Assembly (NCBI GenBank): GCA_028281025.1
Contig: JANQKR010000046.1
Location: forward strand, 86,009-150,008
Source: Croceivirga sp.
GTDB lineage: Bacteria; Bacteroidota; Bacteroidia; Flavobacteriales; Flavobacteriaceae
Direction of reading: 5' to 3'
DNA: 64,000 nt
Made by a program: the position numbers and the translations under genes. Shown here piece by piece: positions 46,472-56,685 of the stretch (its first letter is position 1; each line of letters begins with the position of its first letter). The notes under the pieces are model-generated. The model saw only the letters and a list, made by a program, of their open reading frames with translations. It did not search any database and was not told the DNA's origin.

Positions 46472-46637
46472 GATTGTTGTTTTTTGTTCTGGACTTGTTC
46501 CAGGATTCGTTATTAATTGATTGATATGGTTCTTAATTCAATGGATACCGAGATAAATTCAGTATGAAATTCGTATTTAAGTGCTGTCTTTTCTATTAAA
46601 ACTTTCCCAATTGTAAATTTTTAAGGCTGAATTGTCA

Positions 46638-48359
46638 TTAATCCTTGGCTTTTATCTCCACTCCGTTCTCATCTACTTTCACTTTAAAGGAGTCATTGCC
46701 ATCCTCTATATTAATGTCAACCCCGTCTTCATTGATAATGATCCGTCCGCTGTCATCGTCGTTCCAATCAAGGTCATCCGGGCAGTCCTGGCATTTTAAT
46801 TCGCCATCGCTGCCCATGACCCATAGGTAATCAACTATATCATTTCGGTAAAGATCCTTGTCGTTTTTTGTGCTCCTGCCTATGTTTCCTTTGGCCGAAT
46901 CATCAAACCTCACCACCATGCCCTCAGGAATATAGACGATGTTCCTCACCTCTTGGTTACGCATTTTTTCCGAAATATTACTGGTCAAAAAATCATTGAG
47001 GACCAATTCATTTCCTAAAAAGGTATAGCCGTAGGCAATCATTGAGGAACGTTCCCTGGCTTCTTCAAAAGAACTTCCGTCCGCGTCCTTTTTTACTTTC
47101 AAACGAATGATGCTGTCCGTGGATTTTTTAATGTTGAACCTCACATCTTCGGAATAAAGCAATGCCTGCCCATTTTCATCATAGACCATCGCCAGATCGT
47201 CAAAGTTGAACCTTTGATCATATTCAATATTTTCCGTGGATCTCATGCGTATGGCAATGGTGTCCGTGGGCTGTTGTAATGAAAACTCCTCATTAATCGT
47301 CGTTGTCCCGGTAAAGGCATGGGCCGCCGCTTGCCTGACCCCCAGTGCAATTAAGACCGCAATGGATAACAACCAAACCCCCAGAAGGGTAAACTTGGCA
47401 ATGTTCCCAATAGACTTAAGGTTGTTGACCAAAATCTTCAGCCCCAGATAAAGGACAAAGAAGAAAGGGATGCCGATGGCAAAAAACAATAGAAAAGAGA
47501 CCAACCATACCGGGGCGCCGGTGGTATTTACAATATCGTAAAAATCAACACCCGGGAAATGGACGATATCAATGACACCTACGGTGACCAGTCCCACAAA
47601 TAGGCCTATCAGGGTGGCTGCCCCAATGATGATCAATAAAATGCCTATAAATTTTCCGAATACTTTGAATAAAAACATGAAAATATCACCAATGGTATCA
47701 AAAAAGGTCTTGGAGCTGCTTTTGACCTTGTTGCCTACTCTTTCGTAGTCAACGTTTTTGACCTTGTCTGCAACATCATCAAACCCCTCTTTTACTTTGC
47801 GTTCTATATTGCTGATGTTGATGGGCTCTCCCCGCATATCCAATTTCTGCGAGGTAGTGGTAGCTTCCGGAACCAAAATCCATAATAGGATATAGGCTAT
47901 TAAGCCAAAACCTGTAAATACGGCCAAAAGAATAAAAATCAATCGGATCCAAAGGGCATCAAAGCCCAGATAGTGTTCCAGACCGGAACACACCCCTCCA
48001 ATATACTTCTGCTCGTTATCCCTGTAGAGCTTTTTGACCCTTTGGGAGGACGTTGGTTTGGATTTTGGCCTTGGCTCATCTTCAAAGATATCCTCATCCA
48101 CCATGTAGTCCTCGGGCTGCCCCATTACGTTAATGACCGCATCTACCTCTTTCTGGGTGATCACCTGCCTGTCGTGCTCCATTTTTTCGGAGAAGAGTTC
48201 GGCAATACGGGCCTCGATATCAGCAATGATCTCATCGCTACCGGCCGTGCCCGAAAACGAACGTTTTATGGCCTCCAGATATCGCCTTAGCTTGTTGTAC
48301 GCTTCTTCATCTATGTGAAAGAAGGTATTTGCTAAATTTATATTTACTGTCTTATTCAT
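46638..48359 (-). CDS. PspC-domain membrane protein
   Basis: The 573-residue protein opens with a cytoplasmic helical region (about 1-105; AEL and QPEDY segments). The PspC domain follows (about 108-172; KLYRDNEQKYIGGVCSGLEHYLG, then a membrane helix). There are further helices at about 225-345 and a C-terminal soluble domain of beta character (about 360-573; NEEFSLQQPTDTIAIRM). The PspC part resembles the phage-shock membrane sensor; the C-terminal domain is probably periplasmic. Its gene begins 11 bp after the PadR gene, so the two form an operon that PadR likely controls. Confidence 0.9.
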   Translation of the reverse strand: MNKTVNINLANTFFHIDEEAYNKLRRYLEAIKRSFSGTAGSDEIIADIEARIAELFSEKMEHDRQVITQKEVDAVINVMGQPEDYMVDEDIFEDEPRPKSKPTSSQRVKKLYRDNEQKYIGGVCSGLEHYLGFDALWIRLIFILLAVFTGFGLIAYILLWILVPEATTTSQKLDMRGEPINISNIERKVKEGFDDVADKVKNVDYERVGNKVKSSSKTFFDTIGDIFMFLFKVFGKFIGILLIIIGAATLIGLFVGLVTVGVIDIVHFPGVDFYDIVNTTGAPVWLVSFLLFFAIGIPFFFVLYLGLKILVNNLKSIGNIAKFTLLGVWLLSIAVLIALGVRQAAAHAFTGTTTINEEFSLQQPTDTIAIRMRSTENIEYDQRFNFDDLAMVYDENGQALLYSEDVRFNIKKSTDSIIRLKVKKDADGSSFEEARERSSMIAYGYTFLGNELVLNDFLTSNISEKMRNQEVRNIVYIPEGMVVRFDDSAKGNIGRSTKNDKDLYRNDIVDYLWVMGSDGELKCQDCPDDLDWNDDDSGRIIINEDGVDINIEDGNDSFKVKVDENGVEIKAKD

Positions 48360-48370
48360 TTTTTGATTTC

Positions 48371-48700
48371 TTATGTGTTGTTGGTTACCAAGTTTACTGC
48401 ATTTCTAAGTTCGTCCCAGGTACCGTTCAGTTCCTTTAAGAACAATTGACCTGTCTCCGTAAGGGCATAATATTTTCGAGGTGGTCCCGATGTGGACTCT
48501 TCCCAACGATAGTTGAGCAGTCCCGCATTTTTTAACCGGGTAAGTAAAGGGTAAATGGTACCTTCCACCACAAGCATCTTTGCGTCTTTAAGGGCTCCAA
48601 GAATTTCTGAGGCATACTTGTCATTTTCCCTAAGAATGGAAAGAATGCAATACTCCAGAACCCCTTTTCGCATTTGTGCTTTTGTGTTTTCTATGTTCAT
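48371..48700 (-). CDS. PadR-family transcriptional regulator
   Basis: The 109-residue protein is a minimal PadR winged-helix repressor (KGVLEYCILSIL, EILGALKDAKMLVVEGTIYPLLTRLKNAGLL, SGPPRKYYALTETG). It heads the PadR-PspC-DUF2807 cluster and is expected to autoregulate it. The 240-bp region upstream carries unusual hairpins and repeats, listed separately. Confidence 0.93.
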   Translation of the reverse strand: MNIENTKAQMRKGVLEYCILSILRENDKYASEILGALKDAKMLVVEGTIYPLLTRLKNAGLLNYRWEESTSGPPRKYYALTETGQLFLKELNGTWDELRNAVNLVTNNT

Positions 48701-48739
48701 AACTTTAGGATTCCTTAATTAATTAACTGTTCGTTTTTT

Positions 48740-48782
48740 GTTTCCACCCAGCCCCGCTGTGATGAGCAGCGGGAGTGGAAAC
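48740..48782. repeat. Large two-step hairpin upstream of padR
   Basis: GTTTCCAC (48740-48747) pairs with GTGGAAAC (48775-48782), and inside it CCCGCTG (48753-48759) pairs with CAGCGGG (48767-48773). This gives a long stem with a small asymmetric bulge. It lies in the 240-bp spacer between the NTF2-like gene and padR, so it could terminate the former or regulate the latter. Confidence 0.6.
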
Positions 48783-48857
48783 GGTTTTTGGTTGATTGTT
48801 GATTGATGGCCCTTCTACCAAGCTCAGGGCAAATTGTTTTTGTTCGTTTTTTGATAC

Positions 48858-48936
48858 TTCTACTGTGCTTGGCACAGGTTGATGATTAAACTCCTATTTC
48901 GATTTCTCCACTGTGCCAGGCACAGCTTAATCATTA
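48858..48936. repeat. Two direct repeats, each holding a CTGTGC/GCACAG palindrome
   Basis: Copy A (48858-48890) and copy B (48904-48936) align along most of their length: TTCT, then CTGTGC-3 nt-GCACAG, then TT-AT-ATTAA. A third feature, GTTCGTTTTTTG, occurs twice in the same spacer (about 48729 and 48842). Such repeated palindromes are either regulator sites or an intergenic repeat element. Confidence 0.55.
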
Positions 48937-48940
48937 ATGA

Positions 48941-49450
48941 TTATTGTTGTAACTGATGGTCGTAACTCAGTTCCCTTTTAATTTTCCATTCATCCCCATC
49001 CAAAATCCAGACGTGGGTAAATTTTGCAATATCTCCCTTTTGATATTCCCCTGAATCATTTAAAAATTCAAAACTGTGCACCCCATGTTGAATGGCACCA
49101 TACAACCGTCCGTTCTGGTATAAGGGATATACTTCCAAGCTTCCCGGCACCAAAATCCTTTTGGCAGGTTGTTGAGTACCCGGTTTTCTGTTGGAACATT
49201 CGTCGGCTATACGGCCAACAAAGGTATCCCGGCCTTCTGTAATGCCTCCCTTATCATGGTAGAACTCAAAATCCACTGTGAACAGGGTATGTAAAGTGGC
49301 AATTCCACAGCTGTTAAAGGCAGCATCAAATAAAATACTGTCCTTCGCCTTAAGCGTTGTGTAAAGCGTATTTTCAGTATCGGATTGGGCATTTAGATTT
49401 ATGCTCAGCATCCCAAAGGCCAATAGTGCTATTTTTCCAACTCCCTTCAT
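48941..49450 (-). CDS. Exported NTF2/SnoaL-like (DUF4440-type) protein
   Basis: The 169-residue protein has a signal peptide (MKGVGKIALLAFG to LNAQ) and a small cone-shaped alpha+beta fold with TLKAKDSILFDAAFNSC, FTVDFEFYHDKGG and FTHVWILDGDEWKIKRELSYDH, typical of DUF4440. Many members are small enzymes or ligand binders; no catalytic residue can be assigned here. Its start shares one base with the stop of the DUF4870 gene (TAATG), so the pair is co-translated. Confidence 0.82.
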   Translation of the reverse strand: MKGVGKIALLAFGMLSINLNAQSDTENTLYTTLKAKDSILFDAAFNSCGIATLHTLFTVDFEFYHDKGGITEGRDTFVGRIADECSNRKPGTQQPAKRILVPGSLEVYPLYQNGRLYGAIQHGVHSFEFLNDSGEYQKGDIAKFTHVWILDGDEWKIKRELSYDHQLQQ

Positions 49451-49932
49451 TATTTTATGAATTTTATGGTGAATGGATATTGAAAATGTTGCCCCTCATT
49501 GGTACGTATGGTGGCCAAAATGGTGTATACCACATTGATCACTACCAAGCCGGCATGTAACACTCCGCTTATTCCCACGGGCCAGAAAAATCGACCCCAT
49601 CTAAAATCATCACTGCTAATATGGATATTCAGGTTGTTTAGGTCGCTCAATCCATGAAAGCCCCAAAAATTCCCATCCAATAGATCCGGTAAAAAACCAA
49701 TAAAGAAGGGAATGCTGATCAGGCTGACCACTATGGAGTACAACAACATGCTGATTTGAAAATTCAAAGCCTGCTTACCGTTATAATCCACAAAGTCGTA
49801 TTCCTTTTTGTTGGCGGTCCAAAGTATCAATGGAAGAATAAAATTTCCAAAGGGGATAAAATACTTTGAAAAGGTCGACGCATGGATGATTGCCGACAAG
49901 TTGCGCTCATGTTTGGTTAATACGGTTGCCAT
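49450..49932 (-). CDS. DUF4870 (Tic20-like) membrane protein
   Basis: The 160-residue protein has about four hydrophobic segments. YFIPFGNFILPLILW, DYNGKQALNFQISMLLYS and the C-terminal HAGLVVINVVYTILATI are hallmarks of DUF4870/Tic20-like small membrane proteins. The function of the family is unknown. It is first in a two-gene operon with the NTF2-like gene and has a good promoter upstream. Confidence 0.88.
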   Translation of the reverse strand: MATVLTKHERNLSAIIHASTFSKYFIPFGNFILPLILWTANKKEYDFVDYNGKQALNFQISMLLYSIVVSLISIPFFIGFLPDLLDGNFWGFHGLSDLNNLNIHISSDDFRWGRFFWPVGISGVLHAGLVVINVVYTILATIRTNEGQHFQYPFTIKFIK

Positions 49933-49982
49933 TTTTAGTTCGATTTTTGATTGAAAATAGTTTAACCTATTAGCTTACGATG

Positions 49983-50015
49983 CAAATATATATCCAAAAG
50001 ATGGTACTATGCAAA
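49983..50015 (-). promoter_or_regulatory. Bacteroidetes-type promoter for the DUF4870 operon
   Basis: On the - strand TTTG (50015-50012) is followed after 21 bases by TATATTTG (49990-49983), an exact TAnnTTTG -7 element. Transcription would start near 49976, about 45 bp before the ATG. Confidence 0.55.
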
Positions 50016-50892
50016 ACAAAGTACTATAATTTAACTTTTATTTAACAAATTTAGAATGAAGGAATTTGGCCATTGAGGAGGGGCCAACAATATGGAATTG
50101 ATGGCCATTTTGTGTTGACTTCCGGAAGAATCAGGTTCCTTTCCTTCCTTAAAAATTGGATTTTTTGGAATTCTGGGTCAGTTGAAGGGGTGGTTCAATA
50201 TCGTTTAACGCAGGCGTTCTCCTTGTGGAATCTATGATAGGGGTTTTACATGCTATTGATTGGTTTCCAAACAAGGGACATTGGAAAAGGACGTTTCCAC
50301 CTGGTGGGTATGGACAGCTTGTGCCATAAGGACCTGATAGGCAATGACTTCCCCGGGCCCGTGGCCATTGGAGTGTGTTACCGGAGCATAATCGAACCCT
50401 GTTCCAGCGGTCACTTGATAATCAACCTCTTAGGATCTCCCACTTATTGCCAAATACAGACGATTGTTACATTGAAATAGAGCGCTTATTACATTGGTGT
50501 TAAAGTGTTGGACCCAAGGGGATACTTTTACTTGAAAAAGTGTCATGTGCGTTGAAAGAGGAAAATTCCCACGGGGCCTTCCCACTTGCCAAATCTTATG
50601 GCACTTCCAGTCCAAAAAAACGGGTCCACTCGGTTTAATGGATTGGGAATGATTGGATTATAAGGATGCCAATTGTTTTGATGAACAATAGGAAAACAGT
50701 GTACGGGAGGTTGTGCAGGAAAGGGTATTTGGAAATTCCAGTACACCTCGTATTCCCTTTTTGTCCATCTCCGGTATCCAGTACCAAAACCAAAGCCATT
50801 GCCTCTGGGATGGGATTCGGGCCAATTCTTTTTAATACAACACTATCGGTCGATTTAACATCGATTTTTTTGTGTAAATACCTTGATATATG
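50016..50892 (+). promoter_or_regulatory. Long leader of the first giant surface-protein gene
   Basis: No convincing gene lies in this stretch of nearly 900 bp; ORFs such as 50250-50480 show no family features. From about 50380 to the start codon it aligns with the region before the second giant gene (about 57160-57653), including the shared AGAGGAAAATTCCCA (about 50557 and 57327) and GGATC near 50432 and 57213. Just before the gene, TCGAT (50850-50854) and ATCGA (50860-50864) form a short stem followed by a T-run. Shared leaders may hold the promoter and a regulatory 5' UTR. Confidence 0.5.
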
Positions 50893-53800
50893 ATGAGAAC
50901 AAACCATTTTATGGGCCTTTGGAGGCCCCTGCTTGCCTGTTTTACCTATTTATGGATGACTACAGGCCTGTTTGCCCAGGACGAATTCATCACCACCTGG
51001 CGCACGACCACGACCAGGGCAGGTTCTTCCGACAGCAACTCAATCTACATTCCGGCAACGGGGACCTACGATGTGGATCTGGGCAATGATGGGGAATATG
51101 ACCTGTTTGACCAGACCGGAGGAACTACCGTGAATGTCACCGAATATACGGACCCTGATGGTAACAGCTATGCTGCCGGGGAGATACAGGTGGCCCTTCG
51201 CAATGCCGCTGGGACTGGTGGGCTGACCCGGATAAACTTCAACAATATAAGGGACAGGTGGAAGCTGATCTCCGTGGACAATTGGGGCAGTAGCATCGCC
51301 TGGACCACCATGGAGAACGCCTTCCGTGGCTGTGACTATTTGGAGATCAATGCCACGGATGCCCCGAACCTGGGCAGTTTGACCAGCTTGGTCGGGATGT
51401 TCGATAGGTGCCCTTCGGTTACGGGGGCCGCAGGCTTCTCCAATTGGGACACGGGCAACGTGACCAATATGGGAAGCATGTTCCGTGATGCGGACACCTT
51501 TAACGGGGACATCGGTTACTGGAACACCGGCAACGTGACCGATATGGGCTTTATGTTCGCCAGTACTACCATCTTTGACCGTGACCTTGACTCCTGGGAC
51601 ACGGGCAAGGTGACCAATATGTCCGACATGTTTGCCGATACGGATTCCTTCAACGGGGAGATCGGTTCCTGGAATACGGAGAGCGTAATCAATATGGCGC
51701 AAATGTTTGCCAATTCAAAGTCCTTCAACAGGGACCTCAGTGGCTGGAACACCAGTAGTGTGGAGAATATGGGGGGGCTGTTCATATTGGCAGGGGCCTT
51801 TGACCAGAGCTTGGGGGCCTGGGACGTAAGCAAGGTCTCCAATGGGAACAGTATGCTGTGGTCAAGTAAGCTCTCGGCCCTGAACTGGGACGCGACTTTG
51901 ATCGGCTGGCATGGACAGGGGATTACCAACTCCAACAACGTTATCATCCATGCCACTGGACTGGAATATTGTACGGCCGGCAGCCAGCGGGCCGAGCTGA
52001 TGGGCAGGGGCTTCAAGATTACCGGGGACGGTGAGGAGACCATGGCCCCAACGGCGGTATGCCAACCGGCTACGGTGCAACTGGCCGCGGACGGGACAGG
52101 CACCCTTGCCGTTGCTTCCGTGGACAACGGCTCCAGCGATACCTGCGGAATCGCCTCGCTTGTCCTGTCTAAGGTGGACTTCAGGACCAGCGATATTGGT
52201 GAGGAGACGGTGACCCTAACGGTCACCGACCCCAATGGGAACGAAAGTAGCTGTACGGCCAAGGTCACCATTGTGGCCTATCCCACAAGCGCCTTCATTA
52301 CCACTTGGGACACGACCAACCCTGGTGCCTCTGCCGACAACTCCATCACCATCCCTGCCACGGGGACCTACGATGTGGATCTGGGCAATGATGGGGAATA
52401 TGACCTGTTCGACCAGACCGGAGAAACTACCGTGAATGTTACCGACTATACAGACCCTGACGGTAACAGCTATGTTGCCGGTGAAATACAGGTGGCCCTC
52501 AGCAATGCGGCCACAGGGGCGGGGACCCTGACCCGGATACACTTTGGGGGCACGGACGGTGGCGACAGGGAGAAGCTGCTGTCGGTGGACCAATGGAGCA
52601 CCAATGTGGCCTGGAGCAGCATGGAAGGTGCCTTTGAGGGCTGTACGAACCTGAAGGTGGAAACGGATGACGCCCCCAACCTGGGGAGTGTGTCCACCAT
52701 GGCCGATATGTTCAAGGGCTGTACGTCCCTTGAGGGGGGCGTGGGCTTTCCGATCTGGAACACGGCGGGCGTGGCCAATATGGCGGGCATGTTCTCCGGA
52801 GCGACCTCCTTCAACGGGGAGATCGGCGGTTGGGACACGGGCAGTGTGACGGATATGACCTCCATGCTCAATGGGGCGAGCACCTTTGACCAGGACCTGG
52901 GTGGCTGGGACCTTGGGCTGTTGACCCTGGCGACCTCCATGCTCAACGGGACGGGACTCTCGGTTGCCAACTGGGACGCGACGCTGATGGGTTGGCACGG
53001 ACAGGGCGCGAACGGCCTTACCGTGGGAGCCTCCGGCCTGGTGTACTGCGAGGCCTTCAACGAGCGTGGCTCGATGAACTTTGCCATTACCGGCGACGGC
53101 GTTTCGCAAGACCTGCCGACGGCCTCGTGCAAGGATGTGACGGTCCAACTGAGCCCCAGTGGTACGGCCATCTTAACGGCCGACCTCGTGGACGACGGTA
53201 GTAGTGGCTGCGGGGACGTTTCCCTGACCCTGCAACGGAACACCTTCACAAGCACCGACCTTGGTGATAACACGGTGACCCTTACGGTAAAAACCCCGGC
53301 CAACAACCAAACGGCCGACTGTACCTTCACCGTGACCGTGGAGCCTTATTCCACCTTGTTTGTCACCACCTGGGACACGACCAAATCCAGCTCGTCCACC
53401 GATACGTCCCTCACCATTCCCGCCATCGGGACCTACGATGTGGACGTGGGCAATGACGGCTCCTTTGACCTGTTGGACCAGACTGGGACCACTACCGTGG
53501 ATGTCACCCAATACACGGACCCTGACGGTAACAGCTATACGGCAGGGGAGATACAGGTGGCTCTTCGCAATGCCATCTCCGGTGATGGGACCCTGACCGG
53601 TTTCAAGGGCGGGGGCAGCAAACTGCTCTCCGTGGACCAATGGGGCAGCAGTATCGCCTGGACCACCATGGAGGATGCATTCAGCGGCTGTGGCAATCTG
53701 GAGATCAGGGCACTCGATGCGCCCGATCTGGGCAACGTGACCAGTATGAGACGGATGTTCCAAAACTGTACCTCGCTAACGGGGAAACTGGGTTCCCTCG

Positions 53801-56685
53801 GCAGTTGGAACACGGCCAATGTAACGGATATGGGTGCCATGTTCGAGGGTGCGACCGCCTTTGACGGGGACATCGGTTCCTGGGATGTGGGCAGTGTGAC
53901 CACCATGATCTATATGTTCACCAGTGCAAGCGCCTTTAACCAGGACATCGGTTCCTGGAACGTGTCCAGTGTTCAGGATATGGAGGGCATGTTCGGTTTC
54001 GCAACGTCCTTCGACCAGGACCTTGCCTGGAATACGGCCAGTCTATCGAGTATGCAGTACCTGTTCTGGGGGGCGACCTCCTTTAACGGGGACCTCAGTT
54101 CCTGGGACGTGGGCAATGTGTCCAGCATGTGGTCGGTGTTCCGGGACGCAAGTGCCTTTAACGGGGACATTGGTTCCTGGAACGTGGGCAAGGTACAGGA
54201 AATGGAAAGCATGTTCAGTGGGGCAAGTTCCTTTGACCAGAACCTGGGTTCCTGGGATATGGGCAGTGTGGGCCATGGTTCTGCGATGCTCGACGGTACG
54301 GGGCTCTCCGAGGCGAACTGGGATGCCACGCTCAAGGGTTGGCACACCCAGGGCCTTTCCAGGGGCGCCAGCATTGGTGCCACGGGCCTGGTCTACTGTG
54401 CGGCCGGGGACGAACGTGCCGCGCTAAGCTTCAGCTTTTATGGCGATAGCCCGGAAGATACCCCGCCGACCGCGCTATGCCAGGAGGTATTGCTGGAACT
54501 GGGCGCTGACGGTAAGGTCGGTCTAGACGCCACCCTTATGGATAACGGTTCCAACGATGCCTGCGGGGATGTCTCCTTGGAGGTGTCCAAAAGCAGCTTC
54601 ACGGGTGATGACCTTGGAGCGAACACGGTGACCCTTACCGTGACCGACCCCAACAACAACTCGAATACCTGTACCGCCTCAGTGACTGTGGAGGACAACA
54701 CGAACCCCTCGGCCATTTGCGGGGACATTACCGTACAACTGGACGCTTTGGGCAGCGCAACGATCGCCACATCGGACATCGACAACGGCTCCTCCGATAA
54801 CAGCGGGACCGCCCTTACCCTCTCCCTCTCTAAAACCAGCTTTGGCTGTTCCGATGTAGGGGACAATACGGTGACCCTTACTGTTAATGACACCAGTAAC
54901 AACTCGCACACCTGTACCGCTTTGGTGACCGTGGAGGACAAAACCGCCCCCACAGCCATTTGTAAGGACATGACCGTGGAATTGGGCACCTCTGGCAGTA
55001 GCGCCACGATCGGGGCGGCGGACGTGGACAACGGTTCCAGCGATGCCTGTGGGAGTGTCACCTTTGGCCTGTCCAAGACCAGCTTTGGCGCTGCTGACCT
55101 TGGGGACAATACCGTGACCCTTACCGTGACCGACCCCAACAACAACCCGAATACCTGTACCGCTTTGGTGACCGTGTTGGACAAAACGGCCCCAGCAGCC
55201 ATTTGTCAGGACATTACCATACAACTGGATGCCTTGGGCAGCGCAACGATTGCCACATCGGACATCGACAACGGCTCCTCCGACAACAGCGGTACCACGC
55301 TTACCCTTTCCCTCTCCAAGACCAGTTTTGGCTGTTCCGATTTGGGGGACAACACGGTGACCCTTACGGTAACGGACACCAGCAACAACTCGGACAGCTG
55401 TACGGCCACGGTAATGATGGAGGACAAGATTCAGCCTATGGCGTTGTGTCAGGCGACAACAATCCAACTAGATACCGATGGGCTGGCCATTCTGGATGCG
55501 GCCTTGGTGGACAATGGTTCCGGAGATACCTGCGGGGATGTCTCCTTGAAGGTATCCAAAAGCAGCTTCGCGGCCAATGACCTTGGGGCGAATACGGTAA
55601 CCCTGACGGTGACCGACAAAAGCGGTAATGTAGCGACCTGTGAGACCGCAATTACCGTGGAGGACAAAATTGCCCCCACGGCCATTTGCCAGGACATCGC
55701 AGTGGAACTGGATACTTCGGGCAGTACAACGATTACCGCAGCGGACGTGGATAACGACTCTTCAGATAATAGCGGTATGGTGTCCCTTTCCCTGGACAGG
55801 ACCGGCTTCGGTTGCTTCGATGTGGGGGAGAACACTGTAACCCTTACGGTAACCGATGGCAGTGGTAATGCGGCCACCTGTACCGCCAATGTAACGGTGG
55901 CCCCTACTGTGATGAGCGTTTTGGTGACCAACAACGGACCGATCTGTCAGGGCTCTCCCCTGCAGTTGGTCGAAACAAGCGGATTGGGGACCTCATGGTC
56001 GTGGACCAGTAATGGGGATGCCATTTTCAGTAATCCTGATATACGGAATCCAGAAGTGACCAATGTCTCGGACGGGGAGGAGTTCACCGTTGCGGTCGCC
56101 CTGTCCAATGGGTGTACCGGCATGGGCACCACTGTAATCTCCGTTTTGGAGACCCCGGTTCTTGAGGTCGATGCCGAACAGGGTTTCTGTACCTCGGAAG
56201 CCCCCACAGTATCCGATTTGGAGGCCTCTGGTAACGGCACTGTACGCTGGTATATCGAAGCGGATAGCACCTTGGAACTGGAAGGCGATGTCCCCCTTGT
56301 GGACGATGCCGTCTATTACGGACTATTGGAGGATGGCAATGGATGTACCTCCGAACGGGTTGCAATAAGGGTTGTCCTGGAAAACTGTGTAGAGATTCCA
56401 GAGGCGGACAAACTTGGGTTCTCACCAAATGGGGACGGGGTCAACGATACCTTTTCCATTTCCTGGTTGAAGAATGACTACCCCAATTACACCATGACAG
56501 TTTATGATCGTAACGGTACTTTGGTGTATAAAGGCAATATAAGCACACCGGAATGGGATGGCAGCGCGAGCCATGGTCTTGTTCTGGGGGACGACAAACT
56601 GCCCAATGGGGTGTACTATTACACGATAGATTTCGGGGATGGGACCACACCACCAGTCCAAGGTATTGTCTATTTGAACCGATAA
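50893..56685 (+). CDS. Giant BspA-like (DUF285) surface protein with HYR-like domains and T9SS type B signal
   Basis: The ATG at 50893 is preferred over 50890 because the paralogue starts with the matching MRT..M. The 1930-residue protein has a signal peptide (ending LFAQ). Three modules follow, each with a beta-rich header (FITTW, TYDVDLGNDG), a DUF285 array of 25-residue units (about 5, 2 and 6 copies) and an HYR-like domain (about 385, 740 and 1191). Five more HYR-like domains run in tandem at 80-81-residue spacing to about 1670, then two Ig/PKD-like domains. The CHU_C sorting domain (about 1840-1930; FSPNGDGVNDTF) marks export by the type IX system and surface attachment. An adhesin role is likely. 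The gene is GC-richer than its neighbours. Confidence 0.92.
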   Translation: MRTNHFMGLWRPLLACFTYLWMTTGLFAQDEFITTWRTTTTRAGSSDSNSIYIPATGTYDVDLGNDGEYDLFDQTGGTTVNVTEYTDPDGNSYAAGEIQVALRNAAGTGGLTRINFNNIRDRWKLISVDNWGSSIAWTTMENAFRGCDYLEINATDAPNLGSLTSLVGMFDRCPSVTGAAGFSNWDTGNVTNMGSMFRDADTFNGDIGYWNTGNVTDMGFMFASTTIFDRDLDSWDTGKVTNMSDMFADTDSFNGEIGSWNTESVINMAQMFANSKSFNRDLSGWNTSSVENMGGLFILAGAFDQSLGAWDVSKVSNGNSMLWSSKLSALNWDATLIGWHGQGITNSNNVIIHATGLEYCTAGSQRAELMGRGFKITGDGEETMAPTAVCQPATVQLAADGTGTLAVASVDNGSSDTCGIASLVLSKVDFRTSDIGEETVTLTVTDPNGNESSCTAKVTIVAYPTSAFITTWDTTNPGASADNSITIPATGTYDVDLGNDGEYDLFDQTGETTVNVTDYTDPDGNSYVAGEIQVALSNAATGAGTLTRIHFGGTDGGDREKLLSVDQWSTNVAWSSMEGAFEGCTNLKVETDDAPNLGSVSTMADMFKGCTSLEGGVGFPIWNTAGVANMAGMFSGATSFNGEIGGWDTGSVTDMTSMLNGASTFDQDLGGWDLGLLTLATSMLNGTGLSVANWDATLMGWHGQGANGLTVGASGLVYCEAFNERGSMNFAITGDGVSQDLPTASCKDVTVQLSPSGTAILTADLVDDGSSGCGDVSLTLQRNTFTSTDLGDNTVTLTVKTPANNQTADCTFTVTVEPYSTLFVTTWDTTKSSSSTDTSLTIPAIGTYDVDVGNDGSFDLLDQTGTTTVDVTQYTDPDGNSYTAGEIQVALRNAISGDGTLTGFKGGGSKLLSVDQWGSSIAWTTMEDAFSGCGNLEIRALDAPDLGNVTSMRRMFQNCTSLTGKLGSLGSWNTANVTDMGAMFEGATAFDGDIGSWDVGSVTTMIYMFTSASAFNQDIGSWNVSSVQDMEGMFGFATSFDQDLAWNTASLSSMQYLFWGATSFNGDLSSWDVGNVSSMWSVFRDASAFNGDIGSWNVGKVQEMESMFSGASSFDQNLGSWDMGSVGHGSAMLDGTGLSEANWDATLKGWHTQGLSRGASIGATGLVYCAAGDERAALSFSFYGDSPEDTPPTALCQEVLLELGADGKVGLDATLMDNGSNDACGDVSLEVSKSSFTGDDLGANTVTLTVTDPNNNSNTCTASVTVEDNTNPSAICGDITVQLDALGSATIATSDIDNGSSDNSGTALTLSLSKTSFGCSDVGDNTVTLTVNDTSNNSHTCTALVTVEDKTAPTAICKDMTVELGTSGSSATIGAADVDNGSSDACGSVTFGLSKTSFGAADLGDNTVTLTVTDPNNNPNTCTALVTVLDKTAPAAICQDITIQLDALGSATIATSDIDNGSSDNSGTTLTLSLSKTSFGCSDLGDNTVTLTVTDTSNNSDSCTATVMMEDKIQPMALCQATTIQLDTDGLAILDAALVDNGSGDTCGDVSLKVSKSSFAANDLGANTVTLTVTDKSGNVATCETAITVEDKIAPTAICQDIAVELDTSGSTTITAADVDNDSSDNSGMVSLSLDRTGFGCFDVGENTVTLTVTDGSGNAATCTANVTVAPTVMSVLVTNNGPICQGSPLQLVETSGLGTSWSWTSNGDAIFSNPDIRNPEVTNVSDGEEFTVAVALSNGCTGMGTTVISVLETPVLEVDAEQGFCTSEAPTVSDLEASGNGTVRWYIEADSTLELEGDVPLVDDAVYYGLLEDGNGCTSERVAIRVVLENCVEIPEADKLGFSPNGDGVNDTFSISWLKNDYPNYTMTVYDRNGTLVYKGNISTPEWDGSASHGLVLGDDKLPNGVYYYTIDFGDGTTPPVQGIVYLNR
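54455..55905 (+). repeat. Six tandem HYR-like domain repeats of 240-243 bp
   Basis: The codons for A-I/L-C recur at 54712, 54955, 55198, 55441 and 55681, a period of 243 bp (240 for the last). Units share GAYNTVTLTVTD-like strands and paired cysteines (one near the start, one in CG, one near the end). Alternating units resemble each other more (54703 with 55189), which suggests duplication of a two-domain block. Confidence 0.8.

Noticed and set aside
50250..50480. 76-codon + strand ORF in the giant-gene leader
   Set aside because: The homologous leader before 57654 does not keep this frame, so it is not a conserved gene.
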